A stretch of DNA of 13,636 bases, taken from assembly GCA_018257865.1 (NCBI GenBank), contig JAEUBA010000278.1, positions 1 to 13,636 on the forward strand, written 5' to 3'. How positions within the stretch are numbered: the stretch's first letter is position 1; the number at the start of each line of letters is the position of its first letter. A program made the position numbers and the translations under genes. The DNA is from Stereocaulon alpinum. Taxonomy: Eukaryota; Ascomycota; Lecanoromycetes; Lecanorales; Stereocaulaceae. The notes below the pieces were generated by a model that was given only the letters and a program-made list of their open reading frames with translations, did no database searches and was not told where the DNA came from. Positions 1 to 9,355 of this stretch are shown piece after piece.

Positions 1-317
1 ATACGTAGTATACCTTTCCTAGCCGTAAGAGAAACTATAGTATAGTACCTAGATAAAAACTCCCGCTTATCCTTAATAATATAATTACTTTTAGTTTAGG
101 GATTATACCTTAGGCCTCCTTAACACCGGTAACTCTTAACTATATTTTTTAATATTATACCGAGCGCTTTATAATATTATTTCTAATACTAACTATAATA
201 TACGCCCTTTATACTATACTTAGCTCTTAAGGACTCTACTATATTCTTCTATATCCTTTAACTTTATTATAGCGCTAAGCGCCTTATAACTTTCTTTAAC
301 CTTTATTATATTAATAC
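1..317. other. Unassigned RIP-mutated AT-rich DNA
   Basis: I recognise no gene here. The stretch carries the same signature as the rest of the window: almost no CpA or TpG (one CpA near 124) and very frequent TpA. On the minus strand one frame stays open for about 31 codons from 315 down to 223 and is rich in lysine, glutamate and isoleucine, ending at a TAA (220-222). It could be a remnant of a retroelement protein, but an open run of this length can arise by chance and I found no motif. Confidence 0.4.
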
Positions 318-335
318 GGGGGGGGGAGGAGGGGG
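318..335 (+). other. G-rich homopurine tract, possible polypurine tract
   Basis: A run of nine G is followed by two short G blocks separated by single A residues. It resembles the polypurine tract that directly precedes the 3' LTR of the chromovirus at 6071-6086, and the following bases (TATATAGCC) would fit a RIP-mutated LTR start, where TG has become TA. GpG is not a RIP target, which explains why it persists. No matching element body was recognised upstream, so the role is inferred only. Confidence 0.35.
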
Positions 336-605
336 TATATAGCCGTCTTATAAGGGTTTAAGTTATTAGCGCTAATTAGTAGTATTTATTAGTATCCGTA
401 GTAGTATCGGATTTAGCTATTTAGTAGTTTACTAGTTAAGGATATAAAAAAGGGGGGAAGCTATATATACCGCCTAGGAGGCCTATACTTATATAAAGAA
501 TTAAATAGTATAATATCCCGCTAGTTATATTAGATAGTACTTACTTCTATCTTTATATACTTTACTTTAGAGAGGAGCTAACCCTTTAGCTTATAATTAT
601 AGTTA
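336..605 (+). other. Possible LTR-like non-coding stretch
   Basis: This segment follows the homopurine tract, has no coherent frame on either strand, and holds a TATA-like A-rich box beside a G tract at 441-460, as in an LTR promoter. Its 3' end is not defined: there is no clear primer-binding site near 600 and no second copy in the window. The region from 605 to about 640 holds nothing I recognise. Treat this as a weak candidate. Confidence 0.22.
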
Positions 606-639
606 TATAGCGCTACTTATACTAAAGGCTCGCCTAGCT

Positions 640-1097
640 ACTTAGATAGGGGCTATCCTTTTCTAAAATATACCTTCTAATTTATAACTTAATATATTAT
701 TCTCTTAGTCCTATATACCTATAACCTTAGCCTTCCCCTAGGATAGACTACGCGTTAGTCTTAACTAATAGATATATATTAAGTATATATAGATATTAGA
801 TTTTTCGAATTAACGGCTAAGTAGGTATTACCTATATTCTTTACTTATTAGGTTAAGATACTATACCTAATACTAATTCTTACTATCTAGTCTCGATCGT
901 AGGGGAGGTATAATAGTTATAGTAGAGTTAGGGTAGGTATTATTATATTACCTAAAAAACTCTATATAGAGTTCTTAGTAACTATGCGACGTCTTAATAT
1001 TATTTAACCTATAATATATTAGGGGAGATATCTTAGCTCTAAATAGGTATTTAGGTTCGTAGCTAGTACCGCGTATAGGTATATCTCTATCGCTAGC
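640..1097 (-). pseudogene. Gag-like fragment of element B, inverted and RIP-mutated
   Basis: Positions 821-1097 are the reverse complement of 13360-13636, which lies inside the gag-like frame of element B. This is therefore a minus-strand copy of the same gag region. Read onward below 821 the minus strand still looks protein-like, with basic and serine-rich residues, to about 640, which would be the next part of gag beyond the right edge of the window in the other copy. All stops are TAA or TAG. The 5' part of this gag is missing: homology ends at 1097, where chromovirus A1 begins within a few bases. I see no zinc knuckle in it. The right boundary is firm and the left boundary is soft. Confidence 0.6.
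821..1097 (-). repeat. 277-bp inverted repeat, left arm
   Basis: This arm aligns without gaps to the reverse complement of 13360-13636. I count about 16 differences, all transitions. The outer end of the right arm coincides with the end of the window, so the real repeat may be longer. Confidence 0.9.
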
Positions 1098-1102
1098 TAC
1101 TA

Positions 1103-1849
1103 CTAATATATTAAAAGTACTAAATTAGCGTTTTTTTCGACTATAACCGCGTCTAGTTAGCTCGCTACGCGTATTATAAGCTTAAGATAGGATCTATAAC
1201 CTATAATACCTTTTAAGTTAAGTTTACCTACCTAGCGACTACTAGAAAGATTAGTACTTAATATTAGTATAAAGATTTATATAAGAAAATCTCTCCCGCC
1301 TTAAAGAGAAGTATCTATATAGAAAAGTATAAGATAAATAAGGACTATAGTACCCTAAATAAGTATCTTATAATCTTAAATTAAGAGATATAAAATATTA
1401 GGTCTAAGGAAATAGTAAATAAGCCTTAGATAGGGATAGCCTTAAATTCTTATAATATTCTTAAGATAAGTAGCTAGTAACCCTCCTTACCTACCCTTAT
1501 CTTAACTCCTTATATAAATTACTAAGTCTCCTTTAGGAGTACTATTTCTTACCCTTATTCTCCTTCTCCTATATTAGTAGTACTAGCTTCCCTTAAGATA
1601 CCTACTAACTTACTATATAATAACTATAGTAAAATTAGCTACTAAGTAAATAACTACCTCTAAAAACGTAGCTAATAGGCGCTAGAGAAGAAGATCTTTA
1701 AAATTATAATTAAAGAAGAAATAGAGATTAATAAGCTATTAGAAAACTCTTAAGCTATAATAGAGTCTTTAACTATAATAGAAGCCCTAATTTATAGAAA
1801 GACTTATAATTTAACTTTTAAGCCCTTATTAAAGGCTACTAGTTCTTAG
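1103..1849 (+). pseudogene. Chromovirus A1 gag, C-terminal part, RIP-mutated
   Basis: Relic of the capsid/nucleocapsid gene. Codons start at positions equal to 2 modulo 3. A zinc knuckle of the form C-x2-C-x4-H-x4-C can be read at 1616-1657 once each TAT/TAC is taken as a mutated Cys or His codon (TGT/TGC or CAT/CAC). Upstream, around 1268-1430, is a lysine-rich gag helix region. Many TAA/TAG stops interrupt it. The N-terminal half is lost but is preserved in copy A3 (gag start near 9356). The frame runs to a TAG at 1847-1849; pol then reads in a different frame. The same frame relation is seen in A3. Confidence 0.75.
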
Positions 1850-2722
1850 TTAATATAAAGCTAGAATATAATAAATCTTTTATTAAAACCCTTTTATATA
1901 TTAATAGTAGAGCTAATATTTTTAGTATAATTAAAACCTCTCTTAACTTCGCTCTTTCTAAGTCTTTTAAAATTTACTTTATTAAGCTTTCTAAGCTAAT
2001 TATCTTAACTAGCTATAATAGCTAAAGTAGCTCCCCTATTATAATTACTTTACTTTTTATAATAATAATTAACTATTATTATATTAATTTTCTATTCTTA
2101 GTTACTAACTTAGGTTATACTAACGTTCTTATTAGTTAGAAATTCTTAAAGTACTATAATATTAAGTAAGTCTATACTAAAGGGAGGAATAGCCTTAAAT
2201 AGCTTATTAATATAGCTATTTAGTAGTACTTTAATAAGAGGGTACTCCTCTTAATAACTTTACCTAAGAAACTAATTTCCCTAGCGTACTAATAAGATAC
2301 TAAGTATTAAAATACCCTTTTTAAGGTAGATAAGTATTACTATAACTAAGCTAAGCTCGCCTCTATTAACTCTAAGCTTTTAATAGATAGCTAGATTAAT
2401 ACTTTATCCTAAAGTATACTACCCTCTCTATAGCTAGCTTTAGTTTCTCCCCCTTACTTAAAATTACCTAATTTACTAGGCGGTAGGCCGTTAAGTTTTA
2501 TATAAGACTTAGAGAAATACCTTACTAAAATAGAGGATACCCTCTAAGGGTTAGATATACTAGTTATATTAAGTCTAAAGATATTACTAGTTAAGGCTTA
2601 ACGCCCTAGCTATAGTACTTATAGGGTTAATATTACCCTAATTTCTACTATTATAATATCTTATTTCTACCTTAGTAAGAGGTCTAGGAGACCTCCTAAT
2701 TCTAATACCTTTATCGCCTTAA
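1103..2722 (+). repeat. Direct repeat of gag-protease region, shared with copy A3
   Basis: This 1.6-kb stretch aligns with about 9954-11572 at a nearly constant offset of 8850, so there are almost no indels. The differences I examined are mostly transitions. It covers the C-terminal half of gag, the zinc knuckle, the protease and part of the linker before RT. Confidence 0.9.
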
Positions 2723-5700
2723 TATAAGATTTAGAGTATAAGATTAACTATAAGGTAGACTAATATTAAGAGCGTCTTTTTCTTAAGCTTACTATAGTAG
2801 ATATAAGCCTCTCCCCTTAAAAAGTACTAGAGATTAAGTATTAGGCTAATAAAGACTTAGTAAAAGCTAAGCTTCTACTATAGTACTAAGAGTTCGCCCC
2901 CCTCTTTTTATAAAGAGACTCTAATATACTACTTAATAGAAGACTAAGTATAAACTATAAAATTAAGCTTATTAGCTTAAATACCTTAGCCTTTAAGCTA
3001 CTATAAAAGATAACTAATAAGTAACTCTCTAAAGCTAAACGCTATATTATAGACTACCTTTATAAGGGATTTATTAAGCTATTAAATATACTATATATAG
3101 CTCTAATACTCTTTACTAGAAAGGAAGATAATAGCTTATACTTTTATATTAATTTCTAAAAGCTTAATAACCTAATTAAGAAGGATCTATACCCGCTCCT
3201 ACTAATAGATAAGATAATAGCTTAAATTTATAAAGTTAAAATCTTTATAAAGATCGACGTCTAATAGGCGTTTTATAGAGTAAGGATTAATTAGGACTTA
3301 GAGGACCTTATTAGTTTCTATAGTTAATATAGTACCTTTAAGTATAAGGTAATACTATTTAGGTTAATAAACGCCTTAGTTACCTTCTAGTATTTTATTA
3401 ATAATATTTTAATAGAATACCTTAATAATTTCTACTTAATATATATAGATAATATCCTAATTTACTCTAAGTCTATCGTAGAGTATAAGATCTATACTAA
3501 AAAGGTTATAGCTATCTTATAAGCTAATAGCTTATAAATTAATATTAAGAAGAGTAAGTTTAATATTATAAAGACTAAGTTCCTCAGCTTCGTTATTAGA
3601 GTAGATAGTATTAAGATAAATCTAGAGAAGGTCGCTATTATTAAGACTTAGTAGTATATAAGTAATATATAAGGTATTTAGAGCTACCTAAGCTTCTATA
3701 ACTTCTACTAAAGGTTTATTTAAGGATATAGTAGGATTACTACTCTACTTATCCGCCTAATAGCTAAGGATATACCTTTCTACTTTAATAATACCTATTA
3801 CTATACTTAGGACTCCCTCTACTAAGTACTCCTCTCTACCCCTATCCTTAAGTATTATAATCCTTATAAGGAAACCCGCCTTAAGACGGATTCCTTAGAT
3901 AGGGTAGTCGCTAGTATCTTATTATAAAAACGTAAAGATAGCCTCTTCTACCTAGTAGGATACTTCTTAAAGATAATAGGGGATATAGAGCTAAATTACC
4001 TAATCTATAATAAGGAGTTACTTATAATTTTCTACTTCTTTTAGTAGTATAAGCTAAAGCTTCTTAAAGCTTAGAAGTCGGTCTATATATATATAGATTA
4101 TAAGGCCTTAGAATACTTTATAACTACTAAAGACCTTATAGCCTACTAAGCTCGCTAGGCTAAGTTCTTTACTAACTTCTACTTTATAATTATATACCGT
4201 ACGGGCGTTACGAATATAGTAGTAGATATACTATCTTATAGGGAGTAAGATATTACGCCTCTAGAAGTATATAAACGTATAATCTAAAGCTAATAGCTCC
4301 TCCTAAATAAGAAGGTTAACTCTTAGATACTAGAAGAAGTTACTATCTCCTCCCTTACCGCCTATCTAGACTATAACTTAGTCTAAATTATAGAAAAGGT
4401 TAAGCTATTACCTATTACTATACTAGTAGACCTAGAAGAATTAGAAGAATACTTAAAAGGCGAAGTACTTAATCCCGCCTTAGCGACCGTATATAATATT
4501 AAGGGCTATAATATTATTAACTAAGTAATTAACGCTAATAAGAACTCGCTAAAGCTAAAACCCCTATATAAATAAGCCCGTAGCGACTACCTTAACTATA
4601 ACCTAAACTATAGTAAGCTATACTTTTAAGGTAGGCTTAAAGTACTAATAAAGCTACTAAAGCTATAGATATCCCTAATCTACTATATTTACGCCTAGCT
4701 AGCTATCGTATATATAGGGATTAGTAAGGTTAAGATAGTCCTATCTAAATAATACTACTAGAGGAACGTTAGAAATAATATAGCGTAGTATATTACTAAT
4801 TATAGCTATACCTAAATAAAGGCTTATAGAGATAAGACTCTAAGCTTTCTAAAGCCCCTAGAGATTCTAGCCTATCTATATTAGTACTTAATTATAGACT
4901 TTACTAAGCTACCGCTAGATAAGGCTAGCTATAACTTTACTTTTATAGTTATAGACTAACTATTAAAGAAATCTCTCTTAATACTATACTATAAAACTAT
5001 TACGGCTAAAGGGATAGCTAAGTTATTCCTAACCTACTAAACCTACTACTAAGGTATACCCGACTCTATTATATTAGATTAAGGGGTATAGTTTATATTA
5101 ACTTTCTAGAAGGAGTACTACTATATCTTAGATACTAAGGTAAAGCTAATAATATCCTATAATCTAAATATCGACGGCTAAATAGAGATTATAAACTAGT
5201 ATATAAAGTAGCGCCTCTAGCCTTTCTATATATACTACTAGGATAACTAAAGCTAGATATTACTAATTATAGATTTAGCCTAGTTAATATTACCCTATAA
5301 ATCTCTAGGTATTATACCTTTTTAGCTACTAAATAGATATAAGCTATATACTTCTTAGGACCTCTATAATCCCAACCCTCCTACTATCGCCTTAGAAAAG
5401 CTAAATTATAGAGATACTATATAAGTCGCCTCCTAAATAGAAAATACTATATAATTTATATACTCCTCCTTATAGTTATAGTAGGATAAGATAAGACGAA
5501 TAGCTAACTATAAGTATTATAAGGTAGACTAGGATATTAGAGATCTAGTACTAGTAGATACTTAGAACTAAAAAATAGATTAGCTCTCCCATAAGCTCTC
5601 TAATAGCTAGTATAGTTTAGTTAAGGTCTTAGAAAAGATTAGCGAAAGCTAGAAAGTAGAACTCCTATAGGACTAGATAATCTAGCTAATATTCTACTCC

Positions 5701-6063
5701 TACTCCCTCTATAAGTATCCTAATAATCCCCTACTAGGATAGTAACGCCTTAACCTAGCCCTAATATAACTTCTACTAAAGTAAGATAAGTAGAAATTAG
5801 AGGAGATACTAAGCTCTAAGCTAGTTAGCTCTACCTTAAAGTATTATATTAAGTAGAGAGGTACTAATAAAGACCTAGAATAGTATCCCTACTCTAATAT
5901 AATAATAGCGCCTTATATATTAAGGGCCTTCTACCTATAGTATCTTAATATAAAGGGCCCTCTATAAGTACTCCCTACCTAGCTAAAGGCCTATAATAAT
6001 AGAATTAATAACTATACCTACCTTAATAATAATCGCCTAATAACTGTAACTACGCGGACGTAG
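1801..6063 (+). pseudogene. Chromovirus A1 pol (PR-RT-RH-IN-chromodomain), RIP-mutated
   Basis: One frame (codon starts equal to 1 modulo 3) holds every domain. Protease: the DSG triad reads N-S-R at 1903-1911, which is RIP-mutated. RT spans about 2890-3590, with an intact first Asp at 3256 and the YxDD box reading Y-I-D-N at 3442-3453, where GATGAT became GATAAT. RNase H has Asp 3889, Glu 3988 and Asp 4096. Integrase has an approximate HHCC zinc region at 4680-4810 and catalytic Asp 4897, Asp 5077 and Glu 5185, with exactly 35 residues between the last two. A GPY/F-like segment at 5500-5720 precedes a chromodomain at about 5790-5930. The frame closes at TAG 6061-6063, just before the polypurine tract. 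Between protease and RT (2170-2890) lies a linker I cannot name. Stops are only TAA/TAG. Confidence 0.88.
4308..4634 (+). repeat. Direct repeat, pol segment also present at 8368-8694
   Basis: This stretch between RNase H and the integrase catalytic core aligns at a constant offset of 4060 with 8368-8694 (fragment A2). Most differences are C/T or G/A. The two copies part exactly at the shared pentamer GGTAG (4630-4634 and 8690-8694). Confidence 0.88.
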
Positions 6064-6070
6064 TTTTTTA

Positions 6071-6089
6071 GAGGGGGGGGGGGGGGTAG
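6071..6089 (+). other. Polypurine tract of chromovirus A1
   Basis: GA followed by an uninterrupted run of 14 G (6073-6086) and then TAG, directly before the 3' LTR. This is the expected place of the plus-strand primer site of an LTR retrotransposon. The G run has survived because RIP acts on CpA/TpG and leaves GpG alone. Confidence 0.75.
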
Positions 6090-6359
6090 TATAATCCTAA
6101 TCTAAAGGCCCTACTACTAGTATAGAGGTAGCGTATTAGTATAAAGATAGCTTAGTATACTAGTTAATATAGTTCCCGAATAGGGACTAGTAGCGAGCTA
6201 GCCTTAAGGGTATTTAGACTTATAAGCTTACTAGCTCTTTCCTTTCTTCTTCGTCTTATTTTCTAAATACTAAGCGTAGCCTATTAGCCAAATCCTAATA
6301 TAAGGTAGTTTTCTTTAAAGCTGCCTTCTCCTGCGATCACCTCTAGGCGAGCCGTAATA
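6090..6359 (+). repeat. 3' LTR of chromovirus A1
   Basis: About 270 bp. The right part (from about 6200) is clearly homologous to the LTR at 8695-9020, including the ends around TCTGCGAT and GGCGAGC. Both LTRs start TAT and end AATA, as expected if the usual TG...CA ends were mutated. The left (U3) half differs strongly from the other LTR apart from a shared block near the start, so the two represent different subfamilies. It retains an unusual cluster of unmutated CpA/TpG at 6289, 6322, 6332 and 6338. Position 6360 onward is LINE sequence. Confidence 0.8.
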
Positions 6360-8004
6360 ATATCCCTTATTAGGTAAGAGCCGCCTAGACGTTCTCCTAT
6401 ATTTAGGTAGTCTTAGTAGTCTTTACTACTCCTAAAGTCTACCTAAGGGTATTCGTTAGACTAATCCTCTCTATAGATAAGGGCCGTTACCCTTACTCTA
6501 CTTTAGAGAGGGTTATTAGTTATCCCCTCTTCGCTATCTCCCTAATTCCTTTCTAAGGCTTATCTATTATATCCTCTAAGGCCTTCCTCTTCCCTTTAGA
6601 GATTACTTTATACTACCCTTTTAAGCTAGTCCTTTTTAGTATTACTAGTATAGGCGTTACTAAGTATTACTTTAGGGTCTCTTTAAAGTATTTTAGCTTA
6701 TACTTAATTCTCTACTTAACCTTAGTATTCTCCTTTTATTAGATTAAGTAGGTTTTACTTTATACTAAGTACTCCCCTTTATATACTATATACTTAGGCT
6801 TACTACTAGCTCTTTCTATATAATTATTAGTTATATAGTTTTAGGCGTATATCCTATAGTAGGTAGGGTATTTATACGCCTTAGTAATATATTTATACCT
6901 ATAGTAGTTAAAGTACTACTTAGGGGTAGCCTCTCTCTCTTAGTAATTATAGAAAAGGAGGTTATTCTCTACTACTATTCCCTCTATAATAAGTTAGTTC
7001 GCTACTTCTAAGCTTAGGACCTTAATTATTATTATAGAGAACCTCTTCTCCCTCCTAAGTATATTTAGCTTTAATATAAATATAGGCTACTTAGCCTTTA
7101 TTATCTCTAACTCTAAGTAGAGCTTTCTATTATCTTTCTTTAGGGTTTTAAAGACCCCCTATTAATCCTTTATATCTATTATCTTTTCTACTCTATAGAC
7201 TGCTACTATTACTATCTTCTAAAGTACCCTTACTAACTTATAGAGTCTCCTTACCTACCTATTATCCTTCTCTAATTCTTCCCTAGCCTTTACTAAGGCT
7301 ATCTAGAGAATAATATCCCCCCCTATAATCCTCCTTATTATAATAATCTCCTTAGTTACCCCTCCTACTCCTCTAAATATTTATACTAGTTAGGGGAGGG
7401 TTACTATAGCTATCTATATCTTTTTACTATTATTATTAATCCTAATTATTATCTACTTCGCTTTCTTAATATCTTCCGCCTTAGGTATAGTTAGGTAGAT
7501 AGTATTTTAGCCCCCTTAGGCTATATAGGCTACGTCCGCCTAGCTATTATTTACCCTTTCGGTTAGGTAGTCTTTACGCGTTAATTAGCTGCGGTATTCC
7601 TTTATAGTATATCTCTTAGCTATATTCTCCTATATATACTCCGTAATCCTCTCTACTATATTTTAGAAGAAGCTTTATATAATCTTATTTATATTTACCT
7701 ATAGCGTCCCCTAAACCTTCTCTATAAACTCTAGTAGCGCCTACTCCGTAGCCTTTATATACTACGCTCTTTTATTAGTTCTTTCCCTATCCTAAGGGCT
7801 TTATAGTCCTTTAGTAGGCTTCTACTACTATCGCTATCGCTCTATTATTATATTAGGATACGTACCCTATCTACCTTCGCTACTAATAACCCCCTTCTCT
7901 CCTTCCCCTCTATCTTATATTATTTTACTAGGTTTATAACCTAGTATAATCGCTCGTCTAGCCTAGTAGGCCTATTCGCTCGTTATACTTATCGTCGTCG
8001 CTAT
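6360..8004 (-). pseudogene. Tad-like LINE ORF1 (gag-like, three zinc knuckles), RIP-mutated
   Basis: Nucleic-acid-binding ORF1 protein of a fungal non-LTR retrotransposon. Read on the minus strand from a presumed start at 8004 (ATG mutated to ATA), one frame runs about 548 codons to the LTR boundary. Three zinc knuckles appear in order when TAT/TAC are taken as mutated Cys/His: C-x2-C-x4-H-x4-C at residues about 364-377 (6915-6874), then C-x2-C-x3-H-x4-C, then C-x2-C-x3-H-x6-C ending near 6750, the last with a Trp (TAA) after the His. This trio is typical of ORF1 in Tad/I-type fungal LINEs. A basic, proline-rich tail follows. The 3' end is cut by the A1 LTR, and no ORF2 (endonuclease/RT) is present. 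Stops are only TAA/TAG. Confidence 0.8.
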
Positions 8005-8367
8005 CTTCCTTCTAGTTATTAAAGGGGAGTTATAAAGTTCTTTAATATATAAACTATATTCTTTTAATATTTTTAAATCTTTTTATCTCTAGCCTTATTA
8101 CCCTTACTTTTATTAACCCTATTATAGTTCTTATATAATTACCCTTACTCTTAACCTTACTAGTACTAGCCTCTTATAATAAATATAGAATAAGATAGAT
8201 TATACTAGAGGTACTTCTTAAATAGTATAAATATATCGCCTTAATATAGTAGATAGTTAGGATAATATAAATAACTTAAGCCCTAATACTTATAATCTCT
8301 TTTCTTTTTTTTCTAAATCTTTAATTACCTTCTAATATAGTAGCTAGTAGGGTAAGGCGTTTAGTAG
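8005..8367 (-). other. Probable 5' leader of the LINE
   Basis: These 363 bp lie upstream of the presumed ORF1 start on the minus strand and before the chromovirus fragment A2. No coherent frame is visible. The plus strand is pyrimidine-rich (for example the T run near 8305-8312). It probably holds the LINE 5' untranslated region and perhaps its true 5' end, but nothing in the sequence fixes that boundary. Confidence 0.4.
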
Positions 8368-8694
8368 TAAGAAGGTTACCCCTTAGATACTAGAAGAAGT
8401 TACTATTTCTTCCCTTATTATCTATCCGGACTATAACCTAGTCTAGATTATAGAAAAGGTTAAGCTATTACCTATTACTATACTAGTAGACCTAAATGAG
8501 CTAGAAGAGTACTTAAAAGGCGAAGTATCTAATCCCGCCTTAGTAGCTATATATAATATTAAGGGTTATAATATTATTAACTAAGTATTTAACGCTAATA
8601 AGAACTCGCTAATACTAAAGCCCTTATATAAGTAAGTTTATAACGACTATATTAACTATAAACTAGACTATAGTAAACTATACTTCTAAGGTAG
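8368..8694 (+). pseudogene. Chromovirus pol fragment A2 (before integrase core)
   Basis: A copy of A1 positions 4308-4634, the segment between RNase H and the integrase core. Homology starts abruptly at about 8368 beside LINE leader sequence and stops at GGTAG (8690-8694), where the LTR at 8695 follows directly. In A1, 1455 bp (4635-6089: integrase core, chromodomain, polypurine tract) separate the same points. The fragment is therefore the left side of an internal deletion. It keeps one ATG at 8496-8498 in a position where A1 has no TpG. It encodes no functional domain. Confidence 0.85.
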
Positions 8695-9020
8695 TATTAC
8701 GATCCTAATCTAGGGGTCTTTAATAGCTTACTAGTCCTTTATTACTTACTAGTATTTATATACCCTATCCGAGTCGGACTAGGTTTAGTTCGACTTATAT
8801 CTAACTTAGCCTAGGTCTAACGCTAGGCCCTCTTAGCTTTAGTATAGCGCTTAACTAGTACTAGGGGTATTTAGGCCTATAAGCTCCTAAGCTCTTACTT
8901 CTTTTCTTCTTTATCCTATTTTCTAGATACTAAGCGTAGCCTATTAGCTAAATCCTAATATAAGGTAGTTTTCTTTAAGAGCTACCTTCTTCTGCGATTA
9001 CCTTTAGGCGAGCTATAATA
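8695..9020 (+). repeat. LTR of chromovirus family A, shared by A2 and A3
   Basis: About 326 bp, starting TATTACGATCC, the RIP-mutated form of a common gypsy LTR start, and ending AATA. Its 3' half matches the A1 LTR; its 5' half contains about 56 extra bases and diverges. A pol fragment lies on its left and a leader plus gag on its right, so it stands as the 3' LTR of a deleted element and the 5' LTR of the next one. Confidence 0.8.
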
Positions 9021-9355
9021 TAAAATAGGACTAATACCCCCTCTATTATAAAGCGTTATATCTTACTTATTCTTCTAAACTAAGGTTAAGCTTAGTAAGC
9101 TACCTATTAATAAAGAGTACTACCTACTTAATAAGTAGGTACCTACTAATTAAATAATTAATATATCTTAAAGAAAGCTAGATTCCTATATTTTTAAAAC
9201 TCTTAACTACTTTCGCGTTAATACCTATACTTAAAAAACTCTAATAATACGCGTAATACTATACTTATATACCCCTTTATAAAAGTATATACTAAAGTAT
9301 ACCCTCTAACTAGCTAGGATTTTTATCTACCTTAAAGAATTAATTACTAGTAACT
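9021..9355 (+). other. 5' leader of chromovirus A3
   Basis: 335 bp between the LTR end and the presumed gag start. It should contain the primer-binding site directly after 9020, but the bases there (TAAAATAGGACTAATACCCC) do not give a clear tRNA match even when RIP is allowed for. Nothing else was recognised. Confidence 0.5.

Larger units (their letters stand above)
1103..6359 (+). mobile_element. Ty3/gypsy chromovirus copy A1, 5'-truncated
   Basis: A dead LTR retrotransposon with domains in the order gag, protease, reverse transcriptase, RNase H, integrase, chromodomain, polypurine tract, 3' LTR. That order (integrase after RNase H) and the terminal chromodomain define a chromovirus. The protease, RT, RNase H, integrase and chromodomain motifs all lie in one frame across nearly 4 kb, so decay was by point mutation (RIP stops) and not by indels. 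The 5' LTR and the start of gag are missing; homology with copy A3 begins near 1103 (A3 position 9954), just after the inverted gag fragment of element B. The 3' LTR ends at 6359 inside a LINE ORF1 relic, which suggests insertion into that LINE. Confidence 0.88.

Noticed and set aside
318..335. G-quadruplex regulatory element
   Set aside because: The tract could fold as one, like the 14-G run at 6073, but its position and the following TAT fit a polypurine tract at least as well, and nothing supports a regulatory role.
5790..5930. Host chromodomain (HP1-like) gene
   Set aside because: The domain is in frame with the upstream integrase and ends shortly before the polypurine tract, so it is the terminal chromodomain of the retrotransposon.
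9021..9040. tRNA primer-binding site after the LTR at 8695-9020
   Set aside because: No convincing complement to a tRNA 3' end, even allowing TG-to-TA changes.
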